Shown here one piece after another: positions 54,731-63,668 of a stretch of 64,000 nt of DNA; the stretch's first letter is position 1; every line of letters begins with the position of its first letter. Origin of the DNA: JAAUTT01 sp963846585 (lineage in GTDB: Bacteria > Bacteroidota > Bacteroidia > Bacteroidales > JAAUTT01); NCBI GenBank assembly GCA_963846585.1, contig CAWJWO010000002.1, forward strand, positions 310,001 to 374,000, read 5' to 3'. The notes under the pieces were generated by a model. The model ran no database searches, was not told the origin of the DNA, and was given only the letters and a program-made list of their open reading frames with translations. The position numbers and the translations under genes are program-made.

Positions 54731-55627
54731 ATGAAAAACTATGTCATAACCGGTGCTACCGGACATATCGGAAATATTATTGCAAAAGAGCTACTCAAAA
54801 AAGGCCAAAAAGTCAAAGTAATAGGTCGTAGTGCTGAAAAACTAAAAGAACTTGAAAAACTTGGAGGTGAACCCTGGGTAGGTGATGTAACCGACAGCGA
54901 TTTTGTCACGAGGGCCTTTGCAGGTTCTGATGCTGCTTTTTGTGTAAATACTCCCAACATGCTATCGAACGATGTAAGAAAAGAACAAAAAGCAATTGCC
55001 GATAATTTTTTAAAAGCTGTAAAAATAAATCATTTAAAAAATGTTGTATTACTTAGCAGCCTGGGAGCTCATTTAAGGAATGGTGCCGGTATCGTGGACG
55101 GACTGGGATACATGGAAGATTTATTCCTGAAGTTAGAAGGTACCAACGTCCTTAACCTCCGACCTACCTATTTTATGGAAAATACTTTTGGGCTCCTTTC
55201 CACAATTAAACTCATGGGAATTGCCGGTACACCAATGCTTGGAGATTTACGGTTCCCCATGGTTGCTACCAAAGACATTGCTGCCGTGGCTACAAAACAA
55301 TTATTGGAGCTTAGTTTTAAAGGAAATGTTATTGAATATGTTTTAGGTCCAAAGGATTATAGCTACAACGAGATTACTCAAATTGTAGGCAGGAAAATTG
55401 GTAAACCGGACTTAAAATATATTCAGTTCCCATACGAGCAGGCAATAAGCGGCATGGTTTCTTCAGGTTATAGTTCGGAAGATGCAGCTAAACAGATGGC
55501 AAGTTTGGCAAAAGGTTTTAATGAGGGAAAAATTAAAAGCACCCAACCACGAAGTGCAAAGAATACCACACCTACTACATATGAGGAATTTTCTGAAGTT
55601 TTTGCTATGGCCTATGAACATAGTTAG
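54731..55627 (+). CDS. NmrA-like NAD(P)-binding oxidoreductase
   Basis: The 298-residue protein is an atypical short-chain dehydrogenase. The nucleotide-binding motif is TGATGHIGNIIAKELL, followed by VKVIGRSAEKL. NmrA-type features are the absence of the classical Y-x3-K pair and the motifs LLSSLGAH and LRPTYFMEN. The C-terminal part (YEQAISGMVSSGYSSEDAAKQM) resembles NAD(P)H-binding quinone/azo reductases of this group. It is monocistronic, with a strong hairpin downstream. The substrate is unknown. Confidence 0.8.
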   Translation: MKNYVITGATGHIGNIIAKELLKKGQKVKVIGRSAEKLKELEKLGGEPWVGDVTDSDFVTRAFAGSDAAFCVNTPNMLSNDVRKEQKAIADNFLKAVKINHLKNVVLLSSLGAHLRNGAGIVDGLGYMEDLFLKLEGTNVLNLRPTYFMENTFGLLSTIKLMGIAGTPMLGDLRFPMVATKDIAAVATKQLLELSFKGNVIEYVLGPKDYSYNEITQIVGRKIGKPDLKYIQFPYEQAISGMVSSGYSSEDAAKQMASLAKGFNEGKIKSTQPRSAKNTTPTTYEEFSEVFAMAYEHS

Positions 55628-55720
55628 TATAAAAAAGAAAAGGACTTTTATTCGTTACATTTGTCAATATCCTCAAAATAATTGTTGATTCAAATTATTT
55701 GAGATGGATAAACGCCATTA

Positions 55721-55771
55721 AAATATAAAAGGTATATGCCATTTACTGTGATTCATATACCTTTTATATTT
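55721..55771. terminator. Perfect 18-bp inverted repeat, probable terminator of the NmrA-like gene
   Basis: AAATATAAAAGGTATATG (55721-55738) is exactly complementary to CATATACCTTTTATATTT (55754-55771), with a 15-base loop. It lies 94 bases after the stop. T-rich sequence in the right arm supports termination. The following 55772-55996 is AT-rich with no recognised site. Confidence 0.7.
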
Positions 55772-55996
55772 ATCTCCATAAATAACTAAATATTCCTTTT
55801 CAACAAATATTGCAACAAAGCTTAAAACTATTCAAATAATAAAGTCCATATTATCAAATAACAAACAATTAATATCCCCTTAATTATAGCCTAATATTTA
55901 CATATTAATTTTACATATAGGTAAGCTAGTGTAAAATTACCTTTTCAATTTATATACAAATTGATACAACTCTATATTTTTAATAATCCAAAATCT

Positions 55997-57205
55997 ATGA
56001 AAATAATAATAATATTTTTAGTGATTTCAGGAATTCTTTATGGGTGTGATACAAAAATAGACCCGCCATACCTGATTATGTTTTCATTTGATGGTTTCAG
56101 ATTCGACCAGGCAGATTCCGTAGAATTGCCTAATTTAAAAAATATCGCAATTACAGGAGTAAAGGCTCAATGGATGATCCCAGTGGTTCCTACAGTGACT
56201 TTTCCCAACCATTATGCCATTGCAACCGGATTATACCCTGAACACAACGGAATCCCGAACAACCGCTTCTATAATTGCCGTTTAGGCAAGGAATATAATT
56301 CTAATAATATTAAAAATACAACCGACAGCTCATTTTACAGAGGTATGCCCCTTTGGAACTATTTGCAGAATAAAGGTATAAAAACTGCTACCTGTAGCTG
56401 GGTAGGCTCAAATGCCTTTATTAATGAAAAGTTTGCAAACTACAGATTGGAAAGTTTATCTATGCCATTCAAACAAGAGTTGGATACTCTATTATTTTGG
56501 TTAAGGCTGCCTGTTGAAAAACGTCCGCATTTAATTATGGCATATTACCCTGAACCTGATGACGTTGGCCATGAATTTGGACCATTTGGAAAACCAACAT
56601 TAAAAAAAATACAGTACATTGATTCACTCCTTGGGTATTTCAGGGAACAGATCAGCAAAATGAAAATTGCCGGGAAAATAAATATTATAATATTATCCGA
56701 TCATGGAATGGCAGTAGCAGACAGCACTAAAAATATTTTTATACCTAAAAAAGCATCTGATCAATATATAGATATGATGGAAGGCGGTACTCAAAGTATA
56801 TTTGTATATGCCAAGAAAGGGAAACATGATAAATTACTTAATTATTTAAAGCAATATAAACATATTAACTCTTTTGTTCGCCCAAATTTTCCAAAAAACT
56901 GGCATTTAAATGATACAACAACTGTTCCCAATATCGTTTTACTTGCCGATGAAGGGTATAATATTCATATACAAGGCGAAGCACTGAAAAAAGGTGGATG
57001 CCACGGGTACGACAATACTGTAAACTCGATGCGAACTATATTTTATGCTACAGGTCCGGCATTTAAAAAGAATTATAAGCAACAACCCTTTGAAAATGTT
57101 GATATTTTCCCATTGATTTGTAAAATATTTGGCGTTGAATCAACCGTAAATGACGGTAAAATTTCTGAAGTTGAAGGAATGCTCACCGATCAAAAAAACA
57201 AGTAA
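55997..57205 (+). CDS. Nucleotide pyrophosphatase/phosphodiesterase (NPP)-type lipoprotein
   Basis: The start at 55997 (MKIIIIFLVISGILYGC) gives a lipoprotein signal with Cys17; a longer frame lacks one. The 402-residue product belongs to the alkaline phosphatase superfamily. Metal ligand Asp32 is in FSFDGFR, the nucleophile is Thr68 in PTVTFPNHYAIATG, and other metal ligands are in PEPDDVGHEFGP, LSDHGM and KGGCHGYDN. NPP enzymes cleave phosphodiesters such as nucleotides or glycerophosphodiesters. It is placed with other phosphorus-scavenging genes. Confidence 0.9.
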   Translation: MKIIIIFLVISGILYGCDTKIDPPYLIMFSFDGFRFDQADSVELPNLKNIAITGVKAQWMIPVVPTVTFPNHYAIATGLYPEHNGIPNNRFYNCRLGKEYNSNNIKNTTDSSFYRGMPLWNYLQNKGIKTATCSWVGSNAFINEKFANYRLESLSMPFKQELDTLLFWLRLPVEKRPHLIMAYYPEPDDVGHEFGPFGKPTLKKIQYIDSLLGYFREQISKMKIAGKINIIILSDHGMAVADSTKNIFIPKKASDQYIDMMEGGTQSIFVYAKKGKHDKLLNYLKQYKHINSFVRPNFPKNWHLNDTTTVPNIVLLADEGYNIHIQGEALKKGGCHGYDNTVNSMRTIFYATGPAFKKNYKQQPFENVDIFPLICKIFGVESTVNDGKISEVEGMLTDQKNK

Positions 57206-57280
57206 TATAAACACTTATCTAACGTGAATAGATTAAAATTACCTGATTTAATTGTTATCATAAAATCAAAATTAAACTAT

Positions 57281-58718
57281 ATGAAATGGTTTATCTCTTT
57301 CTTAACATTTATATTACTTATATTGAATGTTGCAGCACAGAAAAATGCTGGAAAATAATCAACCCAGACAGATTGTTCTGCCTTACGACCGGATACTACA
57401 GCCTGCAGGTACTCAAATTTATTTCGGTGATACTGCCCTGGAATATCATGCACTTGATTGTGCCTTATCACCCAATGAAAAATGGCTCGCCGTGGAGGAA
57501 CGGTTCACTGTTTTTTTTATTAAAAAAGAAAATCTCAAAATTTGCTATACAATTATCTTCGGGGACTCTCTCTCAGGCAGCATGAACACATATTCCGGAA
57601 TACGCTGGTACCAGAAGAAGGATGGGCTTTATGTGTTCTGGAGCACTGTTGATAAAAAGCACAGGACTTATGTTGTTATGGCTAAATGGAACGGAACTGA
57701 TGCAAAAATCTCAAAACTTTTCGAATATAAAGTCCGGGAAAATGCTGTAAAGGCCTCTCCAAACAGCCCTTTTGACCGTGACGAGATTGCCTTGCCTAAT
57801 GGCCTTTTTGTTCAAAATGAAAATAACAAAGATTTTTTATATGTTGCCCTTAATGGGAACAACCAGTTGGAAAAAAGGGATATCGGAACCGGTGAAAGAG
57901 TCTGGGTTCAGAAAACTGGCGTAGCTCCATACGGTATTGCATTTGCTAAAGGGAAGTTATATGTTACCAATTGGGCAGGCCGTATTCCTGAGGTTAACGA
58001 CAAAAATGTGGCCGGTGTACCCTGGGGACTGGCCCGGATAGATTCAACCACGGCAGCTGTGCGTGAAGGAAGTGTTAGTGTGTATGATCCGTACACAGGT
58101 AAATTACTAAAACAAATCCTGACTGGGCTGCATCCGAATGAAATTGTTGCTGACAAAGCCGGTGATTATATTTATCTTACCAATTCAAACAGTGATAATG
58201 TTTCTGTAATAAATGCCAATACTGATGAAATCTCTGAAAATATTTCTTTAAGGATTGAAAGTAAAACAAATCCTTATTTTGGGGATTCGCAAAACGGATG
58301 GGATCATGTTTCAGCATACAGGACTGTGGCGTTGGTTGCAAGTCCTTACACTAAAAGGACACAAACAATAAACGATAGCTACAATAATCCTTCTATGGTC
58401 AGGACTATAGAACAAATGCTTGGTCTCCCACCCATGAATATCCAGGATGCCATAGCAAATCCAATGTTTTCCTGTTTTAATGATCAATACAACGATACAC
58501 CATACAATGCGCTGAATAATAACATTAAACTTGACGAAATGAACCCTCCTCTTTGGGCTCTTCAAGGTAAAGCATTATATTATGCCAAACAAAGTCTTGA
58601 TCCGCAGTTCGATGGTATAGATACCGGCAACGATGATATGCTTAACCGCATTATATGGTTCGCAGCCCGGGGAACGCAGCCTTATCCTCTAAAAAATGCC
58701 GGCAAGGATAGCGATTAA
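57281..58718 (+). pseudogene. Frameshifted and internally deleted YncE-type beta-propeller/phosphoesterase gene
   Basis: An ATG at 57281 gives a signal peptide (MKWFISFLTFILLILNVAAQ) but stops at 57358. Removing one A from the AAAAA run at 57341-57345 joins it to the frame that continues to 58718. That frame encodes a YncE-like propeller (GVAPYGIAFAKGKLYVTNWAG, GLHPNEIVADKAGDYIYLTNSNSDNVSVI). At about 58300 it jumps to the C-terminal end of a phosphoesterase domain (DHVSAYRTVALVASPYTKR, MVRTIEQMLGLPPM). In intact fusions of this family several hundred residues lie between. The phosphoesterase metal site is therefore lost. Confidence 0.75.
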
Positions 58719-58862
58719 GCATTCTTTTTAATATTTATTTTCACTGTACTAAAGAAACTGAACTTTATATTTATTTAATGTTTAATTAACTCAGGGTTTA
58801 CCAAATTCTAACAAATGAAGGTTAGCTTTAGCTACACTTTATCTAAGGGAAAATCATTTGTT

Positions 58863-59441
58863 ATGAGTTCTAATTATTTAAAATATATAATATTATGTAT
58901 CCCAATTGTTTTCATGTTATCAGGATGTATTGAAAATGACTTTGATGGAGATAATAGTGATTTCCCCGTAGTATTTAATATTGCTTTACCTACTTCAAAG
59001 GATAATCCAAAGTTGTTGTTCGAAAGAATGGAACCTATGAGGCTATATCTGGAGAGAGAACTTCATGTAAGGGTGGAATATTATAGTACAGATAGTTATT
59101 CTCAGGTTGTAAAAGCTATGAAAGATAAGAAAATTGATATGGCAGCATTCCTGCCATATCCCAGTTTGTTTACCCGGGAAAATGCTAATGGTACTGCTCA
59201 TGAGTTTAACATAATATGGGTGTCTGAAACTATGCCAAATATAGTATATTGTTTAAGTAAAAATTTAAATCAGGGCTTCAGAAAAAAAGTAATTAATGCA
59301 TATGTAAGCATAAAAAAAGATACTGCTGCATGGGGATGTTTAAAGTATATAATTACAAGATATATGGTTACGAGAGTTCCATTTAATTCATTGTGTTATT
59401 TCCAGTTAGATGAAAATGTTTTCAATTCTTTGAAAAAATAA
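58863..59441 (+). CDS. PhnD-like lipoprotein with an internal deletion
   Basis: The start at 58863 (MSSNYLKYIILCIPIVFMLSGC) gives a lipoprotein signal; an ATG 48 bases upstream is possible. The 192-residue product aligns with the N-terminal quarter of PhnD (FPVVFNIALPTSKDNP...MRLYLERELHVRVEYY...KKIDMAAFLPYPSLF) and then with its C-terminal part (FNIIWVSETMPNIVYCLSKNLNQGFRKKVINAYVSI). About 110 residues with the ligand-binding Ser/Thr cluster are missing at about position 59165. The frame is open. It may be a relic still translated. Confidence 0.7.
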   Translation: MSSNYLKYIILCIPIVFMLSGCIENDFDGDNSDFPVVFNIALPTSKDNPKLLFERMEPMRLYLERELHVRVEYYSTDSYSQVVKAMKDKKIDMAAFLPYPSLFTRENANGTAHEFNIIWVSETMPNIVYCLSKNLNQGFRKKVINAYVSIKKDTAAWGCLKYIITRYMVTRVPFNSLCYFQLDENVFNSLKK

Positions 59442-59565
59442 TCAGGAATTATACTTTGATAAAGTCTGGTATTAATTGATTATTAACATTAACTTTAATA
59501 AAAAGCAACCTTTACTTTACATAGCTTGTTGTTATTTGGATTAGCTTTAAATTTTTAATTTAGGA

Positions 59566-61209
59566 ATGACTATGAGAAAATATTTCTTACTCCTTATATT
59601 TACCATTATTGGTTTTACGAACCTGAAAGGGCAACAACTAAAATATCCTAAACTTATAGTTGGGATAGTGGTTGATCAAATGAGAGAAGAATATTTATTC
59701 AGGTTTTATGATCAATATAGTACCAATGGATTTAAACGGTTAATGAATGAAGGTTTTAATTGCAGAAATCTCCATTACAATTACATACCTACAGTAACCG
59801 GACCAGGTCACACAAGTGTTTATGCCGGTACTACGCCAAGCATCCATGGAATTATTTCTAACGATTGGTATAACCGGAAATTGAAACATGCTGTTTATTG
59901 TGTGGACGATACGTCCGAAAGGTTGGTAGGAACTGAAAACAGTAAAAAAGGGGCATCACCCCGCAATCTTATTCCTACAAATATATCCGATGAATTGAAA
60001 ATTTGTACCAACCAAAATTCCAAAGTAATAGGTATTTCATTAAAGGACAGGGCAGCAGTTCTTCCTGCAGGACATATGGCCAATGCCGCATATTGGCTCG
60101 ACCTTAAATCCGGTAATTTTATTTCAAGTACATATTATATGAAAAAACTTCCTGACTGGGTATCTGATTTCAATAACGAAAAAAAAGCATACAAATATTA
60201 CGAAACTCCATGGATACTTTTATTGCCGGAAAGGGATTATCCTTTAAGTTTGGATGATGATAATCCTTATGAAGGCACATGGATAGGTCAGCAAAAACCC
60301 GTATTCCCATACAACCTCAAAGAACTTGCACAGAAAAATCCTCCATATTTTGATGTATTATTTTCTTCACCTTTCGGTGATGACCTTTTGACCGACTTCT
60401 CAATTGAAACTATAGAAAAAGAAGGATTGGGAAAAGGTACTTACCCTGATCTGCTTGCTATAAGCTATTCCAGTCCTGATGCAGTAGGACATAAATTTGG
60501 ACCCTTATCAAAAGAAATTAACGATACTTACCTTCGATTGGACGCAGATATCGCAAGGTTATTGGATGCCCTTGATAAATTAGTCGGGAAAGGTAAATAC
60601 ACTTTGTTTCTTACTGCCGATCATGGCGTTGCCGAAGTTCCCCAATATTTAGCCGATCACAATGTTCCTGCAGGATATATTAATAATACATCACTTTATA
60701 AGGAAGCATCAGAATATTTAAATTCCCTGTTTGGAACTGAAAAATGGATTGAAGCTATGATGGAAGGTCAATTTTACCTGGATAAATCTTTAATAAGTGC
60801 AAAAGGCCTCAATTTATCAGATGTTGAAAACCGGCTCGCTGCTTTCCTGAAAGATAAAGATGGAATAGCAAGGGTTTTTACAGCCGAACAACTTTATCAG
60901 CAAGAATTTACATATAATCTGGCATCCGAAGTACAGAACGGATTTTACTATAAACGCAGCGGCGATGTTTTATTTATTACTGAACCCGGATGGACTGACA
61001 CAAATAATAAAACAGGTACGACACACAGTAGCGGATATGCTTATGATACCCATGTTCCAATGCTTTGGTATGGTTATGGCATTGCTAAAGGCGTAAGTTT
61101 TGCCAGGTACAATATTACAGATATTGCCCCGACTATTTCAGCCTTGTTAAATATAAAGCTTCCGGGAGCCTGTACCGGTAATCCTATAACCGAAGTATTG
61201 AAAAAATAG
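59566..61209 (+). CDS. PafA-type alkaline phosphatase
   Basis: The 547-residue secreted phosphomonoesterase has a signal peptide (about 1-22, ending LKGQ); a second ATG two codons in is an equal start. Metal ligand Asp38 is in GIVVDQMR. The nucleophile is Thr78 in PTVTGPGHTSVYAG. The phosphate-binding residues are Asn99 (SNDWYN), Lys160 and Arg162 in SLKDRAAVLPAGH. More metal ligands lie in SSPDAVGHKFGP, LTADHGVAE and YDTHVPMLWYG. The Lys/Arg pair is the mark of the PafA monoesterase. PafA is reported as phosphate-irrepressible in flavobacteria. Confidence 0.9.
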   Translation: MTMRKYFLLLIFTIIGFTNLKGQQLKYPKLIVGIVVDQMREEYLFRFYDQYSTNGFKRLMNEGFNCRNLHYNYIPTVTGPGHTSVYAGTTPSIHGIISNDWYNRKLKHAVYCVDDTSERLVGTENSKKGASPRNLIPTNISDELKICTNQNSKVIGISLKDRAAVLPAGHMANAAYWLDLKSGNFISSTYYMKKLPDWVSDFNNEKKAYKYYETPWILLLPERDYPLSLDDDNPYEGTWIGQQKPVFPYNLKELAQKNPPYFDVLFSSPFGDDLLTDFSIETIEKEGLGKGTYPDLLAISYSSPDAVGHKFGPLSKEINDTYLRLDADIARLLDALDKLVGKGKYTLFLTADHGVAEVPQYLADHNVPAGYINNTSLYKEASEYLNSLFGTEKWIEAMMEGQFYLDKSLISAKGLNLSDVENRLAAFLKDKDGIARVFTAEQLYQQEFTYNLASEVQNGFYYKRSGDVLFITEPGWTDTNNKTGTTHSSGYAYDTHVPMLWYGYGIAKGVSFARYNITDIAPTISALLNIKLPGACTGNPITEVLKK

Positions 61210-61358
61210 TTGTTAGTTGTTGGTTGTTAGTTGTTAGTAATATATCTAATAATGTAATAATTATATAAAAAATTCTTACAGGTATTTAGTTGATAATAAA
61301 TTCTATAAACTTTATAAACGAATAAACTTTTGGTACACTAATAACCAACAACTATCAA
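61207..61358. repeat. Inverted TAGTTGT heptads between convergent stop codons
   Basis: The TAG stop of the pafA-like gene starts a run of TAGTTGT heptads (61207-61237). The TAG stop of the opposing methyltransferase also starts TAGTTGA/TAGTTGT heptads on its own strand (61333-61361). TTTATAAAC units lie between. The two arms are complementary. Confidence 0.85.
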
Positions 61359-62036
61359 CTACATTACAACGGCCAAAGCCATCCCATCAAACCCCTTAAC
61401 ACTAATAGTCTGCATTATTGTAGCCATCACCCTTGTATTGTTTCCCAACATTTTATTAAAACGTTGTACGCCTTTAACTTTTTCATCAGGGCTGTCATTA
61501 TCGAGTATTTCACCTTGCCTGATTACATTATCGCAAATAATTAAAGTACCGGTCCTGGAAAGTTGCAATGCAAGATTAAAATATTCTGTATATGACGGTT
61601 TATCAGCATCAATAAAAATCATATCAAAAGGTTCCTCCTTACTGGCAATCATTTGTGATAAATAATCCATTGCTTTTCCGATACGAATTTCTATCTTTTC
61701 AGAAAGGCCGGCCCGTTTAATATTTTGTCCGGCTACCAATGCATGATGCGGATCAATTTCAACAGTAATTAATTTGCCTTTGTCCGGTAACCCCCTTCCC
61801 ATCCAGATAGAACTGTACCCTCCAAGCGTACCTAATTCCAATATCCTTCGAGCCTTACATAATACAACCATAATCTGTAAAAATTTTCCCTGGTTGGCTG
61901 TAACACTTATTTGAGGGAGCCCTTCTGTATCCAACGATTTGATCGTGTCAATCAATACACTGTCTTCTGGGGCCAAAAGATCACTGATATACTCATCAAC
62001 TTGTTTGAATAGTAGTTTTTCCATGAGATTTGTCAA
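61359..62036 (-). CDS. SAM-dependent O-methyltransferase (family 3)
   Basis: The 225-residue Rossmann-fold enzyme resembles catechol/caffeoyl-CoA O-methyltransferases. The SAM-binding motif is RILELGTLGGYSSIWMGRGL, then LITVEIDPHHALVAGQN. The metal-binding stretch is DMIFIDADKPSY and ICDNVIRQGEI, with the divalent-metal ligands Asp and Asn-Asp. The start could be Met1 or Met5. The substrate is unknown. It stands alone. Confidence 0.9.
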   Translation of the reverse strand: MTNLMEKLLFKQVDEYISDLLAPEDSVLIDTIKSLDTEGLPQISVTANQGKFLQIMVVLCKARRILELGTLGGYSSIWMGRGLPDKGKLITVEIDPHHALVAGQNIKRAGLSEKIEIRIGKAMDYLSQMIASKEEPFDMIFIDADKPSYTEYFNLALQLSRTGTLIICDNVIRQGEILDNDSPDEKVKGVQRFNKMLGNNTRVMATIMQTISVKGFDGMALAVVM

Positions 62037-62180
62037 ATTTTCAATAAAGTATATTTTTATATATTATAGTTATAAATATTCGCTTGTAAAAATACAATCA
62101 ATAATTATTTCTCAGTATAATAATTGATTTAAATATTAACAAATCAGTCAGTTTATAAACAAACTTTTATTATTTTTTTT

Positions 62181-62636
62181 TTACTTTATTTCCATTAAAA
62201 AACTATATCCATGTTTAATAAACCCAATATTTTCATAAAACTTATGTGCCCGTTCCCGTTTTAAATTACTTGACAAGGTAAGTTTATAACAATCATTATC
62301 CCTGCATACCTTAATTGCATACTCCATCATCTTTGCGCCAATACCACGTGAACGGTAATTTTTATCAACTACAACACTCTCTGTTATACCTGCCGGTTTT
62401 CCTTTATGTCCGAGATTATCCATTATTAAGAGCTCAAAAGTTCCAACTATTTTATTATTAAAACATGCAACATATAACGAATAATTAGGATAAATAATGA
62501 ACTTGTCAAATATATTTAACGCGTCTTCGACTGATAAAATATCTTCATTATCTGAATCAGCCGTTGCATATAATCTTAAAACCTCTTGCAGGTCATCTTT
62601 AATAGCTTTTCGTATTACTAAATTCTCAACTATCAT
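62181..62636 (-). CDS. GNAT-family N-acetyltransferase
   Basis: The 151-residue protein shows the GNAT fold. Strand beta4 with GTFELLIMDNLGHKGKPAGITESVVVDKNYRSRGIGAKMMEYAI contains the acetyl-CoA-binding R-G-I-G loop (motif A). Motif B is KLTLSSNLKRERAHKFYENIGF. The substrate is not predictable. It resembles PhnO in fold, but no specific link to the phosphonate genes is evident apart from location. Confidence 0.88.
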   Translation of the reverse strand: MIVENLVIRKAIKDDLQEVLRLYATADSDNEDILSVEDALNIFDKFIIYPNYSLYVACFNNKIVGTFELLIMDNLGHKGKPAGITESVVVDKNYRSRGIGAKMMEYAIKVCRDNDCYKLTLSSNLKRERAHKFYENIGFIKHGYSFLMEIK

Positions 62637-62669
62637 ATTTTAATTACTAATTTCTCTTTTCAAAAGCTC

Positions 62670-62728
62670 AACTTCTATGCACTACTTATATAATACTATG
62701 CACTATGCACTTAGCACTATGCACTATA
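62670..62728. repeat. GCACTAT heptads at the 3' end of the DUF3795 gene
   Basis: On the minus strand TAGTGCA/TAGTGCT heptads begin two bases after the TAA. About five units are seen. Confidence 0.8.
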
Positions 62729-63067
62729 TTAATTCAGGCTTTTCAAATTCTTAACAGCTTCCGGAGTATACTTATGTACCATTGCAACTATCTCGCATTT
62801 ATCCATTTCAGTACAATCAGCACAGGTATCGAATCCTTTGCCTGCAACACAATTTCTGATTTCGCATACAGAGCAATGGCTAAATTTAATTCCTTCTTCC
62901 CTGCAGCCCAGACAATTTATTTCATCAGGAGAAATAAACGGAGCATCATATATTTTTTGCCATTTTTCAGATGTGGATTTTCGCAGATCATTATCATCTT
63001 TTACCGTTGCAATGTATGCATCACAAGTGGCACAATTCAAACCACAACAGGAGATTAGTTTTTTCAT
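62729..63067 (-). CDS. Cysteine-rich DUF3795 protein
   Basis: The 112-residue protein has cysteines in metal-binding-like groups: CCGLNCATCDAY at residues 7-18, CLGCREEG, HCSVCEIRNC and TCADCTEMDKC. This pattern fits DUF3795, thought to bind zinc or an iron-sulfur cluster. No enzyme function is known. It follows the DUF2062 gene on the same strand. Confidence 0.85.
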   Translation of the reverse strand: MKKLISCCGLNCATCDAYIATVKDDNDLRKSTSEKWQKIYDAPFISPDEINCLGCREEGIKFSHCSVCEIRNCVAGKGFDTCADCTEMDKCEIVAMVHKYTPEAVKNLKSLN

Positions 63068-63072
63068 AGTAA

Positions 63073-63104
63073 GATAGTTAGTTGTTAGTTGTTAGTTGTT
63101 AGTG
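63073..63104. repeat. TAGTTGT heptads overlapping the DUF2062 3' end
   Basis: Four TTAGTTG units. The last three residues of the DUF2062 protein (TNN) and its stop are encoded by the repeat, so the array has entered the coding end. Confidence 0.8.
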
Positions 63105-63567
63105 AATATATTGTGAAATAAAAGAGTAGAATCCTGTATATTATATAACCTACTATCATTGAAACTATTATCCATACAATTGTCGCTGCGATCATCACTT
63201 TAAGATAATCACTAATAAAAATATCTGTATGATTAATAATAAAACCCGGTAATTGTTTAACTGGTAACACACTTTTCAATTCCAGCCGGAAAATCAACTG
63301 GCCCAGACGAATGAAAGGATATATGAGAATTATCTGAAGCGGTGAAACCAGTAGATGCACTGCAATCAAAATAAACTGATTTAACCTGAAAATAAAACCG
63401 AAAGTCACAGCAATGAAAAAAGTAAAACCAAATAATGGCGTAGTTCCTATACAAATTGCTGATGCGATAGCAAAAGATGTACTCCGGGGATCCAATTTAA
63501 GACTATTTTCAATTATCTCAAAGATTTTGATTTTATAATAATTGTAAATCCTCGTTAGTAAATACAT
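63085..63567 (-). CDS. DUF2062 membrane protein
   Basis: The 160-residue protein has three or four transmembrane segments. The DUF2062 hallmark is SFAIASAICIGTTPLFGFTFFIAVTFGFIFRLNQFILIAVHLLVSPLQIILIYPFIRLG. Function is unknown; members occur beside glycosyltransferases or alone. The C-terminal residues come from a heptad repeat. Confidence 0.85.
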   Translation of the reverse strand: MYLLTRIYNYYKIKIFEIIENSLKLDPRSTSFAIASAICIGTTPLFGFTFFIAVTFGFIFRLNQFILIAVHLLVSPLQIILIYPFIRLGQLIFRLELKSVLPVKQLPGFIINHTDIFISDYLKVMIAATIVWIIVSMIVGYIIYRILLFYFTIYSLTTNN

Positions 63568-63668
63568 TTAAATCCATATACGTTTTCCAAATTTAACAAA
63601 CAAACTTTAAACTAATATTACATAATTCATATATATCCGTTAAGCCTGAAAAAGATACGAACATGTAA

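Noticed and set aside
55997..57205. Phosphonoacetate hydrolase (PhnA) instead of NPP
   Set aside because: The two are related in fold, but the PTVTFPNHYAIATG nucleophile motif and lipoprotein signal fit NPP better; location alone does not decide it.
62705..63058. 117-residue antisense frame over the DUF3795 gene
   Set aside because: The minus-strand DUF3795 protein has clear cysteine motifs; the plus frame does not.
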